Assembly (NCBI GenBank): GCA_018873245.2
Contig: JAEMBT020000009.1
Location: 992,001 to 1,056,000 of the forward strand
Source of the DNA: Archegozetes longisetosus
Taxonomy: Eukaryota; Arthropoda; Arachnida; Sarcoptiformes; Trhypochthoniidae
Direction: 5' to 3'
Length of the DNA: 64,000 nt
Position numbers and translations under genes: made by a program. The notes beneath the pieces are model-generated. The model worked only from the letters and a program-made list of their open reading frames with translations, searched no databases and was not told where the DNA came from. Positions 1 to 10,386 of the stretch are shown piece by piece (position 1 is the first letter of the stretch; the number at the start of each line of letters is the position of its first letter).

Positions 1-1547
1 AAAATATTCTCATATTAGAGTCACATTTAATTGATCATAAGTTATATTTTATGAATTGCTTCTGCAACTAATTTCATTCTTCTGATGATTTTGTAAAAAA
101 TTGAAGAAAAACTATTAATACCATAACTTTTACATCTTCAATAATATGGGAAACAATAAATCATTATTTAACAGTTGGAGAGAAATATTGTATTTTACGA
201 AATCCTCATAAAGAAATGTTTGATATAAAAGTTAAAATTGAAAGCAAACTTCAGAATCGTTTTTGACTTTTGATAATATTTCAAAAATACAATCTGACCC
301 GGCTATTGGCAACTCGGTTAAAGGCAACCCCGGTTGTTAGCAAGTAATTTATTCTGTACCAACTAATCCAATCATATGTTAAAGAGTTCGAATATAGGCA
401 AACCCAGTTACAGGCAACTTATGTTTTACGCACCGACCAGTTGTCTATAACCGGGTCAGACTGTATGTGAAAACTTATTTTGTTTGAGTACCTGTTGCTT
501 ACAAGGAAAAAAATCATTAAATAAGAAAAAAGCATTAATATTACTAACTCTTAAGCTGAGACTATTGAAACTATAATATACTAAGAATTAATTATGTATT
601 TAATTTTGTTTGAAAGCACAACCCGTTTAATACAGATAAATGAAATCACTGAAGACAATAAGAATATGTCAGACAAGCAGTAAATGATTGACTAAAATAA
701 ATATTTAAGACTAACTAACAGGAGAGTGAAAAAAGAGTAACAAGATTAGGTGATATAGGAGTAACAAGCATGACTTGCTATATAGGCTATACACCATTAA
801 ATAATTCACACCTTTTTGTAAACTTTATAGTAATTTATCTATAGTTTCTTTTTCAATAAATATTCGTCAAGCAATTAGTTTTTCTTTTGCGTATTGCTAT
901 AAACATGTTAAAATTGAAAGAACTGTAAGGATTAAGGTATCTATGAAACTATTTCCTAATTTTCTGAGAATTCCTTCGATAAATTGAGTAGAATTTTATG
1001 TTTAAGGAAGAATCGTTACATTGTTACTGTTATTCTTTTGATAGCCATTCTTTAGATATACTTTTATCCTTCAGTTCATAAATGTTATGCGTAAAATAAA
1101 ACTTATAAAAGACTAGGAATTTGTGATTTAAATGAAGAATTTCTTTTCCAAACGAAAACGAAATTAAAGTAAATGAATGCTTTTTAACAAATATGTTTCG
1201 AACGATTTAATCGGAAGATTCTCAAAGCATATACTGCTAGCATTCATACTGAAAAGGATAATTCAAACAATTATCTTTTATATATAGTTGAATCAATACA
1301 TTCAAACGCTTCCGATATAAGAATTTAGAATTTGATTTGCGCAAAATCGGGCAAAAGCAATTCTTGTTTGCGATTCTATTTGAAGAGGTTTCTCAGTTCT
1401 CCAAAAGTTGATCAATGCTTCACTTCTAATCATTGAGTGAGAGAAAACTAAAGTTTTCCCATATTTTGGATATCTTTACGCCTGTGTTTGTAATATGCGA
1501 AGACGGAGTCACTTATCGAAAAGTCAACTCTATATCGACAAATAATT
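1..1547 (+). promoter_or_regulatory. Upstream region of receptor A, with blocks conserved upstream of receptor B
   Basis: Collinear with 28647-29814 apart from indels. Best-kept blocks: 9-190, 480-720, 1407-1445 (GTTGATCAATG ... CATTGAGTGAGAGAA, matching 29657-29694) and the last 35 bases before the ATG (AAAGTCAACT ... ATCGA). The 1407-1445 block lies about 100-140 bp before the ATG, where a transcription start or 5'UTR would be expected, but no clear TATA box with initiator can be assigned. A small TA-flanked MITE sits at 290-463. Confidence 0.45.
290..463. mobile_element. 174-bp MITE with TA target duplication
   Basis: Terminal inverted repeats of about 24 bp: CAATCTGACCCGGCTATTGG at the left, CAGTCTGACCCGGTTATAGA read from the right. 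Flanked by TA at 288-289 and 464-465, as in Tc1/mariner insertions. Internal text repeats AGGCAAC-like units. The matching place in unit B (around 28930) reads straight through without the element, so it is an insertion in unit A. Confidence 0.75.
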
Positions 1548-1960
1548 ATGGATCCTGTTTGGTATGCTGACAAAGTAGAACTCACTCTTAACACTACATT
1601 TAACAATGTAACTAAGAACTCGACCCGAACTCTACCATCGCTTGAAGCATTTCGACCGACGCTTCAATGGGCTTTGATTTGTTTATATACAGCCACAGCT
1701 ATCATCTCATTCTGTAGTCATATAACTGTAATTATTGTTTTATATTATGGAAAAAAGTCATCGCGAGAAATGAAAAAGTTTCTCATCAATTTGTCACTCT
1801 CTGATGTCTTAATGTCTTTGTGTTCAATACCGTTCACATATACTGACTTCATGTTAGGTCAATGGGTTTTTCATCCTTTTCTTTGCCCATTGGCTCCATT
1901 TGCAACAATTATGGCGTTATGTGTTTCTGTTTATACACTTATTGTTATTGGGATTGACAG
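1548..1960 (+). CDS. Receptor A exon 1: N-terminus to DR of the DRY motif (TM1-TM3)
   Basis: Encodes residues 1-138. The ATG at 1548 is the first Met of the open frame and has the same context (AATTATGGA) as copy B. It is followed by a glycosylatable N-terminus (NTT, NVT, NST) without an obvious signal peptide, as is common in class A receptors. TM2 carries NLSLSD, TM3 is preceded by C113 (disulphide partner of C193). The exon ends after GAC-AG at a GTAATG donor, phase 2; the frame otherwise hits TAA at once, which marks the exon end. TM1 reads SHITVIIV where GNxxV is usual. Confidence 0.92.
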
Positions 1961-4031
1961 GTAATGCATTTTGTATTCTTTCCTTAAATAATGATTAAAT
2001 GTTGAGGTTAGGTTGAGATTGAGTCAATCGTAAGATCGAAAAAAGTCACTATAGAAAACAATAAGATTTTTCTTATTGAAATTCAAATACATTCTATAAA
2101 TGTAAAAAAATGTTATTAGTTTTAAACTTGGGTCCCGCAGGAATAATAAACTAGTTTTAGAAATCTTGTTTATAGAGGAGAAAGGTTATGTACAATTGAC
2201 ATAATATTCTGTGCTTATGAATACGATGAACGTATAATCTAAATTGAGATTCATATCTTGATTGATCATAAGTGAAAAACTTAACAAAAGCTGTGCACCA
2301 CAATAGAGGAACTTATGGGCGCTCCTGATATCCGAAAATTATGAAAGAAAAATTTTTATTCAATTTTACAATATATTTTAAGCTAATCTTTTCTATGGGA
2401 ATACTTTGTACTTCAGGCTCTATTCATTGACTTTTAGGTTTATAGCTATTAATCTAAGTTTCGATACATATTTTATAATCTTATTTACATTAGAATAGAT
2501 ATGAGTTTGTAACTGGATCTGCATCCAATTACTCTCTTGAGAAATGTTTCAAGTCTATAGTTTAAATTACTTCAGATTACTTATGAATATGAGTTTGTTT
2601 ATCATATTGTTCGGAAGCATATTTAAGATATGATAAGAGCTAACTTTTTAGATCAATTCAATTTTTATTTCCGAAAAAGTTTTCGAGTTCTTACTTTATG
2701 GAAATTTTGAACCTTTAAGTCCAAGAATAAAGTATATGGTAAATCATTTAAATGAAAGCTCGTTATACTGTCCATTTTTTAAAATACTAAACTCAGATTT
2801 TACAGTTAATATTTGTTGCTTTTGGAAATGTGAGTCAAAAGTGAAATCGCGCACTCATTCACTCAAATTTGAATGTTTCAAAATAAACCTTTAATAATGA
2901 ACTATAATCTTATAAACTTATTTGAGAACTGTAATCCTACAAAGTAGTTTAGATATGTAAAAATGAATTTGATTCAATTCTAACAATAGTTGCATTGGTC
3001 GGCCTAGTTTTCCCAAATTTTTCAAAAAATTCAGCTCTAACCTTATCACAACATTTAGTTAATAAATGAGTTCAAAATAAAAATTCTTTCTTTTGTTGTG
3101 AACATTATTATGATTAAAGGTGTTTTTAATTCAAAATCAATGACTAAGTAATTAAATTTTGTTTTATATGTTTTAAACTTACTCATTAGTAAGTTCTGAT
3201 TCATGAGTAATAATAAAGAAAAATTGTTATAAGGATTTGAGTTTAGTTTTAAAATAACGGACAGTATAACATTCTGAAGTGAGGTTCGATTCGGCCTTAT
3301 GTTTCAACGATTACATAAAAGTAATCGTTCGATTATCATTGAATACACTCAACTTTGCACTAATTCTTATCGCAAGTCATAATTCCTAATGTTCACATTG
3401 AGATTACAACTTGTAATTTAATCCTAATTGATTTGTAAGTTAAGATTTTGACTAACATCCTATCAGTAAAACAATGTAAATTAGATTTTCTGAGTTTCTT
3501 TCTCAAATCTTCTAATCTATCTGTAATTAAACGTAAACTTTAGTCTATGTAACAAATTTCGTGAGCTATAATTAGCCTAAAATCTATCAGCTCAAGAAGA
3601 AAGATTGTGAGTACTTAGCAGTCTTCACTTCAAACTTAGCATAAGATTTCTAGACTGAATATTATTACTTGAAAGATAGCAAAAGCTGTTCTACAGTCAT
3701 AAACAGCAAAGTTTTTAATCTATTGGATGAATAATTTATTACTAGTAGACTTTCATCAGGTTTTTTTGTCACTTTAGAATATCTTTCGCCTCCAATATTT
3801 TGTCGTCTTATCTCATACTTTGAAAGTCGGTATGAAGAAGAAGGCGAATATGTGCCTGTGAATAAGAAAGTTGTTCAATATGAAAATTAGAAATTATTTG
3901 ATTCACACTATTCGCGAAGATAGATTTTCAAAATCAGGCTTCATATCTTAGTATGTATGTGAATACAAAAATAAATTTAAACTTAGGTTTAGTCAGTACG
4001 CTATTCGAAGTAATAGTCATTGGTATAAATA

Positions 4032-4280
4032 TGAAATAATAAAAGTCGTACATGTTTTACTGAGTGTTAGTCTTTAATTCTATCCTCATACAAAAACACT
4101 GACTGACAAAAATCAGAGTTATAAAAGTTTTATAAGAGAAATAATATGTTTTAGCTTGAGAACTCAATAATGACTAACAGAGAAATAAAAAGTTGTTTAC
4201 CTAGGTTTTTTGACTGTTTTGCACCGAAATTTAAACTCTAAAATGCACTTCTTTTTTCTAGTGCAACTTTTATTATTTCA
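4032..4280. mobile_element. Short inverted-repeat element, copy 1
   Basis: About 249 bp with ends TGAAATAATAAAAGT / ACTTTTATTATTTCA. A second copy with the same internal sequence lies at 19092-19344, same orientation. No coding content; a non-autonomous MITE of unassigned superfamily. Confidence 0.65.
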
Positions 4281-4665
4281 CGATTGTGCCCATAGTTACT
4301 TTTGAATAAGTTATAAAAAATTTGTTTGCCAAAAGATTTGATTAGTGCCTCCTGCAGTCTATCTTTATCACAGAATTCATGAAATAGCATCCAAGAATTA
4401 ATGAAGAACTAGTTGAAACCCTGATTCTAAATTAAGTTAATATAAGTTATTAAATAGACAGTTGATCCAACAGAAAGCTCAGTATTCTATGAGACTTCTA
4501 TAAGATATTAAAACTAAATCTATTTATGGTATAAGTATCACTCTTAGTAAGTCCTCATTTCCAAAACGTCATTTGAACAGCTTTACTCCCACGATGTTTA
4601 ATAGAACTTTCAAATAGTCTTATAACTATCTTTTAATCTCAAAATTAAAGTGATTTATATTAAAA

Positions 4666-4792
4666 AGTTTTATTGAATTTTACAGAAAATTGTGTTGAAT
4701 CCTACAGAGTTTAACTGAATTGAGATGAATTGAACTGTGTATAGTTAAATTCTACAGAATTCGATGAAATTCAGTAAAATTCAATAAATTAT
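4666..4792. repeat. Foldback of GAATTnTACAGA units, shared by both duplicated units
   Basis: About 127 bp of imperfect ~11-base units (GAATTTTACAGA, GAATCCTACAGA, AATTCTACAGA) arranged as an inverted repeat. The equivalent sits at 36287-36428 in matching flanks (AAAAGTTTTATTGAATT against AAAAGGTTTACTCAATT), so it predates the duplication. Confidence 0.55.
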
Positions 4793-4874
4793 TTAATACA
4801 AATTACTTCAATTTAAAGTTTAAAAGATAGTCTTTAGATTATTTGAAAAAAACGTTCGATAGCTATTATTTAAA

Positions 4875-5640
4875 TTGAAGGCTTAGTCGAAGAGTAGCCT
4901 CTACTCCTTTACAAAGATCGTTCAACTTTCTGGCTTAACTGATTTGCAATTTTCTGATAAATAATGAAATCATTAGTAATTATTCTTAGAAAAAAAATGT
5001 AAAGTTTTTATCTATACAAAATCTCTACAATTCATTTTATTCGATATTTATATACAATTAAAGACGATTAATCTAATGATTTATTTGAAATCTTTATTTG
5101 ATTTTCTTCATTTGACAGATTTTGCTATTTTTTTTATTAGATTTTTCAAAAGTATTGTGAAAATTTCATGTGTTTTAGAGATAAGCGCTGTTTCTTAAGA
5201 ATATAAAGTTCCATAAAATTTAGAGTCGGATTTAGGTGTGTTTGATAAGCTTTTGAATATCTGAAAGTTTATGTGAAATCGTCAAACTTTTTCATAAGCT
5301 AATCATAAGTCATTCAAATAATTTTCAAGTTTATGAGTATTAAAGTAAGTTTTGAATAATTCTATTGGGATACCACAATCTTAATATATAGAGAGATAGA
5401 AATTCTCGTATCAGTTCCAGTGAATCGAATTTTTCTGGAATTATTATTATGATAATCAATATTTATTTCAAAAAACGTGTTAAATGTTATATAGAGTTTA
5501 GAGATAAGCGTTCTGGACGAATTTGATTAATAATAATTCAGTTTCTAATCTATATACTTGAACTTTTTCTTAGGCTTATCTTAATTTGATTTAATTTTCT
5601 AAGTGTTAGAGGGAGGCTAATCTTCGACTAACGCCTTCAA
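4875..5640. mobile_element. Inverted-repeat element of the GCGTTAGTC family, copy 1
   Basis: Ends TTGAAGGCTTAGTCG and CGACTAACGCCTTCAA. The internal part (about 5085-5190) matches, in reverse orientation, the element at 58798-59493 in unit B, including a run that reads ATTAGATTTTTCAAAA. No transposase seen; non-autonomous. Confidence 0.6.
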
Positions 5641-8008
5641 ACAGAGAAATGAAATTCGAATATTTTTACACTAGTTTCTAGTGCTATGAATAAGGTTGAC
5701 TTTTTTCAACTTGAAGTATCAATGATGAGTAGAGTTATAATTCTAACTTGTCCAATGAAGGTCAAGTCAGAAGTTTCCAGAATAAATAAATTTTATACAT
5801 TTCAAGTCTTAGAGTTGTAAATATTTCGATTATATTGCTGGTGAAGATTGAAATGTGAGTGAATCTAATTTGAAGTTCCATAGCTTAAGGCAAATGTTTG
5901 TTCGTTTCTATAATAACATTTTATTCATTTACTATAAATTATCATACTTATTAGAGCTACAATTGATCTAACCTTATTTATGGATTCTTCAAATATCAAG
6001 AATATTTTGTTTTGATATAATATTGAAAATGCCTTCAAAACGTTAACGGAAAATATGTGAATTTCATTGTAAAAAAGAGCAAAATAGTATTGCATTAAAC
6101 GCTTTCTATAAATATTCAAGTTTATTTTTAGACTTTTAGTTTACTAGAACGAAAAAATTCTTAAGTCTTTAATTATTGATTACTTGGTCTAATCGTAACT
6201 AAACTTATTGGAAATTCAGTTTTTGCTCGTTTATTAGTTAAATTAAGCTTGAACTGAACGCAACATCTCAGTACTTGAAAAATAAGTCAGCATACTTTTG
6301 AAATAAGAACTTCTTGAATGAGTAGAAATTTGTTGTAACCACTTATTGTTTGAGTCAGATTAATTTTTATCTTCAATAGATTCTTATTCTAACAAAGCTT
6401 ATATGTTCTCGATCTCATTGTATTCACTTAGGAAATACGCGTGTTTCAAACGGTCAAGTATTTCAATCTATATATTGATTCGTCGAATGATAGAATTACT
6501 AGGGATATAGAGAACAATAAGTCTATTCAAAATGACATCCTATTGGGTTTTAAATTGAAAATCAGAAGAACTGAAAATTGTGTGAAAAATAGTTGAATGA
6601 GAAGTCCACTTAGAGCTTTTAGTTCGAGTACTCAACCATTACAGATGTATAGGTGTTTAGACTGAGCTATAGCCCTCAAACAGTTCTTAATCTGAGATCT
6701 TGTTCATGAGTTAACTACAATGTCAAAAATGATTGCATTCAATATTTGACTGAAAGTTATAAACGAAAAGATAATGATTTATGTATTTGTAAATAAAATA
6801 TTTATATGAATAAGCATTAAAAATTGTGTCAATATTTTTCCTAAACCTATACATTATTGGGATACTTTATAAATTATTCGAGAATCTGCTATCAAAGTGC
6901 AATAAGTAGTTTGAGATGAATATTTGCTTAAGTCTAGAACATATGGATATCTGAATTACGATTTCATTAATGTATTATGAGCTGAATTTCTATTCGACTA
7001 CTCGTAACACAAAATTCTGATGACCGTTCTCCCGGAGAGTCTGGTAATTTCAAGTTTATATAATATCATTTTGATCATCTTATCAAACTCTTTGATCAAG
7101 TTTTTCACTCACCCCTCGGTAACGCCCTCTTCAAAATTATGTAACTTCAAAGTTGCATATTTTCTTATCGCAATTCTATTGAGTAATAAGATTAAAGTGA
7201 TCAATAGCAGAATTGTCAGAAAAATATGTTAATAACCTAATACATTATCTGACTTAACTCAAGTCTAGTTTACCCTAGAATTTAGATGAAATAAAGTATA
7301 CACATAAATTCAACCTGAATGTCAATATGAAAGGGTTTCTTGTGCTACTCAAGTAGTTTTCAAGATAATAAATTCTAACTTCCTTATTAGAATAGTATTA
7401 TGAGCTGTGCATCTGATGGCTACTCGACTAACCTCCACGAACCCGATTGAACCTAAACTGGGGATAGTGACAGGTTTCTCCATCTGAGACAATAGAGTCC
7501 TTTTCCTTCAGCCCGACATTATCTCGACTTAGGTTAAATTATAAAATCTAAACCACTCTGTAAAAAATTTGACATTTTATTGTTATTTTAGTGAAGAATT
7601 TTAAGTCGAACAACTCGAAAAATATTTTAGATCAACGAAAAAATTCCATATTCGTGCCCAGAAAATTGAATTACACATATACCAAATTTTCTCGAAATCC
7701 GAGGGCTAGAAATGAACTTGGTCCTTTCGTTTAAGTTAGGTTAGGTAAATTATGATTATTAACATGTGTTATTGACAAATAATGTGAGAATGAATTATTT
7801 TCATGGCCAATTATTTTGATTACATCATTTCAGACTAGAGATTTTATAAAAGAGTGCACAACTCTCAAGTTGCATAAGTTTACGGGGGGCAGATAAAAAC
7901 TTTCTGATATAATTTGATAAGACGAACGTAAAGATATGATCTAGAAATTCTCCAGTTCTTCTTTTGAAGAACAGCCCTTTTATTTGCTTATAATACTTAA
8001 ATTCATAT

Positions 8009-8555
8009 TAGTGTTTGACATGAATTCCTATTCCTGCAGGAACTCCTGTCCTGTCCTGTTCCTGGTCAGGAATTTACAGGAATGGGAAAGGCTATCATAA
8101 CTACAGGACAGGACAGGAATTCCTGTTCGATTCTAAATTCCTGTAAAATTCCTGTAAAATGAAAACTGGACATAAGTTTGATATAAATTCTTCATTACTC
8201 GGATATTGGGAACAAAATAGAAGTTCTTATCCCCGACTCTATCGGTTGGCTATTCGTTTGCTGTCTATCCCTGCGACCAACCTTTCAAGCGAAAGGAATT
8301 TCAGTGCCGCTGGTCCAACACTCACTGACTATCGTTCAAGACTTAGTTCACAGAAAGTAAATGAATTGCTTTTTATTAGATCTAACTTTGATTTGTATGG
8401 AATATGCATTCATTGATTGTATTTTCATTTGATTTTTTGAATAAATAATTTTAAAAACACACTGAATGTCAGGAAAATCGGAAAACCGGACAGGAATGAA
8501 AATTTAGGGCTCAGGACAGGACAGGAATTCCCTTTTAGTACTTTGTAGATCACTA
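8009..8555 (+). mobile_element. Non-autonomous hAT element carrying the transposase 3' end
   Basis: 547 bp, starting TAGTGTTTGACA and ending (read inward) TAGTGATCTAC, fitting the hAT YARNG terminus. Flanked by a perfect 8-bp target duplication ATTCATAT (8001-8008 and 8556-8563). Subterminal tandem CCTGT/ACAGG units (CAGGACAGGACAGGAATTCC) lie on both sides of the coding remnant and are plausible transposase binding sites. Confidence 0.85.
8159..8416 (+). pseudogene. hAT transposase C-terminal fragment (hATC dimerisation domain)
   Basis: Eighty-five codons matching the hATC dimerisation region only: LLGYWEQN near the start, then LSIPATNLSSERNFSAAG, and KVNELLFIRSN near the end. A full hAT transposase has several hundred residues with a zinc finger and DDE core, all missing here. 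Upstream in the same frame are stops within the CCTGT repeats. It cannot catalyse transposition; at most a dimerisation fragment. Confidence 0.85.
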
Positions 8556-9214
8556 ATTCATATCAAATTCTTGCGTAATATTGTGACAAGGATATCTGCT
8601 TTAGAACTACTATCTAAATACTAATTGAATTCAAACCAAATTATAAGTAGAGATTCCAATTAACTGGTTAAACCCTTTTTAACTAATTAAACACATTATT
8701 TTTAAAAACAGAAAGTTTATTTCATAAAAATTAAACCTATAAAAAACAATTTTTGAAAGTTGCGCAGAAGGTTAATGAGTACAAGTTACATGCTATTTGC
8801 GAGGCATTTATATTTTTTTGTTTGTGCGATCTATTGATATGTGATTATGTAGTGACATTTTCTAATTAGCGATAAGTAACTTAAAAATAAAGATGTATTT
8901 GTAATATATATGAGATATATATATATGAGAAATAAAAGAAATTTCAACGGAAGATTAAGTTAAAAAATATGCTGATCAAAGTTTCAAAAAAAGATTCTTA
9001 ATTTCAATGGAGATATAGAAGGTAATTTCTTTATGTATTAAGTTTTAATTGTAAAACCTAGTTAAATTAGTTAATTGACAAAATTTTGAAAATCAATAAA
9101 ACGTACCGTTTCTTGAAATTCTGATTAGTTAATTAAACACACTAGTTTTATGCAAAATATTAAACCAGTTAATTGGGATCTTTAATCATAAGTGAAAATA
9201 GAATAGCTTTCAAC

Positions 9215-9858
9215 GGGTGAGTCCGGGCTAATGGGTCTAAAGGAGTTCCCGACCCCCCACCCACAAGTGTGATATATCATTGGATTCAGTTCGTCAAGCT
9301 GAACATTTTGATACCACACTTGACTACTTCTGATCCGAACCTGGCAACTTCTGGACAACTCCCGACGGGTGTGGCTGACCTCACCAAGTGATATATCATT
9401 GTACTCAGGACATCGAACTGAGCAATTTGATACCTCACTTGATCAATTATCACAAGTAGTGCTCGAGATATCCATTATTGTTTGGTTTAGTACCTCGTAA
9501 TAGATAAACCTGTAGCGCGATTCTGGTACGAATCCTAAACTCGACCGTTACTTAATTATAAGATCGATCGTACTAAACTTGATCTTAAACTTAAAGATCG
9601 CTTCGAGAATAGCCTCTCCCGAAGCGACCTAACCTATTATACCTTAGTCTAAATCAGGTTTGACTTGGGTTACAACTTGGTAAAGCCAGGTTTACCCATT
9701 TTCGAGGGGGTTAGGTCTTGGTGGCCAGAAGAGGCAGGTTCGGGTTGTAAGTAGTCAAGTGTGGTATCAACGTGTTCAGCTCGACGAACTGAATCTAATG
9801 ACGTATTACACTTGGAGGTGGGGAGTCCCCCTTTAGATCCATTGGCCCGGATTTACCC
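9215..9858. mobile_element. Mutator-like foldback element with 9-bp target duplication
   Basis: 644 bp with long inverted ends of about 150 bp starting GGGTGAGTCCGGGCTAATGG and (from the right) GGGTAAATCCGGGCCAATGG. Flanked by the perfect 9-bp direct repeat GCTTTCAAC (9206-9214 and 9859-9867). Long TIRs, GGG ends and a 9-bp duplication fit Mutator-like elements (Rehavkus is an alternative). No transposase inside. Markedly more GC-rich than the intron around it. Unit B has no element at the matching site near 37040-37060. Confidence 0.8.
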
Positions 9859-10140
9859 GCTTTCAACAAATCAACTAGTTTGTTGCTTATAGTTATCATC
9901 AAAGACTATATTACTGAATATAAGCTTATACTGATTTGATCACTTTCCTGCACAAATCCTAATAAAATCTTTGATGCAGACCTCTTAAGAAAATCTTATA
10001 TGAAGTCAATCTTTTAGTTTTATTCTGTTTTCTTATTTATGCTTATTATTGAACAAAATAGGTTTGACTTATATTTTAAATCTCAAGACTTAAGCCTTTT
10101 ATAATCAGTTCAAATCAAAGATCATAGAGGATCTAATATA

Positions 10141-10386
10141 GATCAAATAATTATGTGTCAAATTGTGCATTTTACCGCAATTTTTTATGCATAGATCTCA
10201 GAGAATGCTAAAAAATCTAGTCGGAAAAAATTTAATGATGTTTTGCAATATGACATTTGTTATTAAACTTTTTAAGAACTGAACTTTTTATAATGCATTC
10301 ATTGCTGTTTAGTTTATGTTGTTTTAAGATATGATATTGTGATCCCTAATTTTTTAGCGCAAAATGGGACACATAATTATTTGATC
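10141..10386. mobile_element. Small inverted-repeat element (GATCAAATAATTATGTGTC ends)
   Basis: Both ends carry GATCAAATAATTATGTGTC in inverted orientation, with weaker pairing for about 15 bases further in. 246 bp, non-coding. Target duplication not resolved. Confidence 0.6.

Noticed and set aside
1548-1964. Exon 1 read as a stand-alone 138-residue protein
   Set aside because: The frame stops only because it runs over the GTAATG donor; the DRY motif is completed by the exon at 15642 (and at 50182 in copy B).
5925-7232. Short frames of 64 and 70 residues in intron 1 of copy A
   Set aside because: No recognisable domain, no conservation with unit B and composition typical of chance frames in AT-rich DNA.
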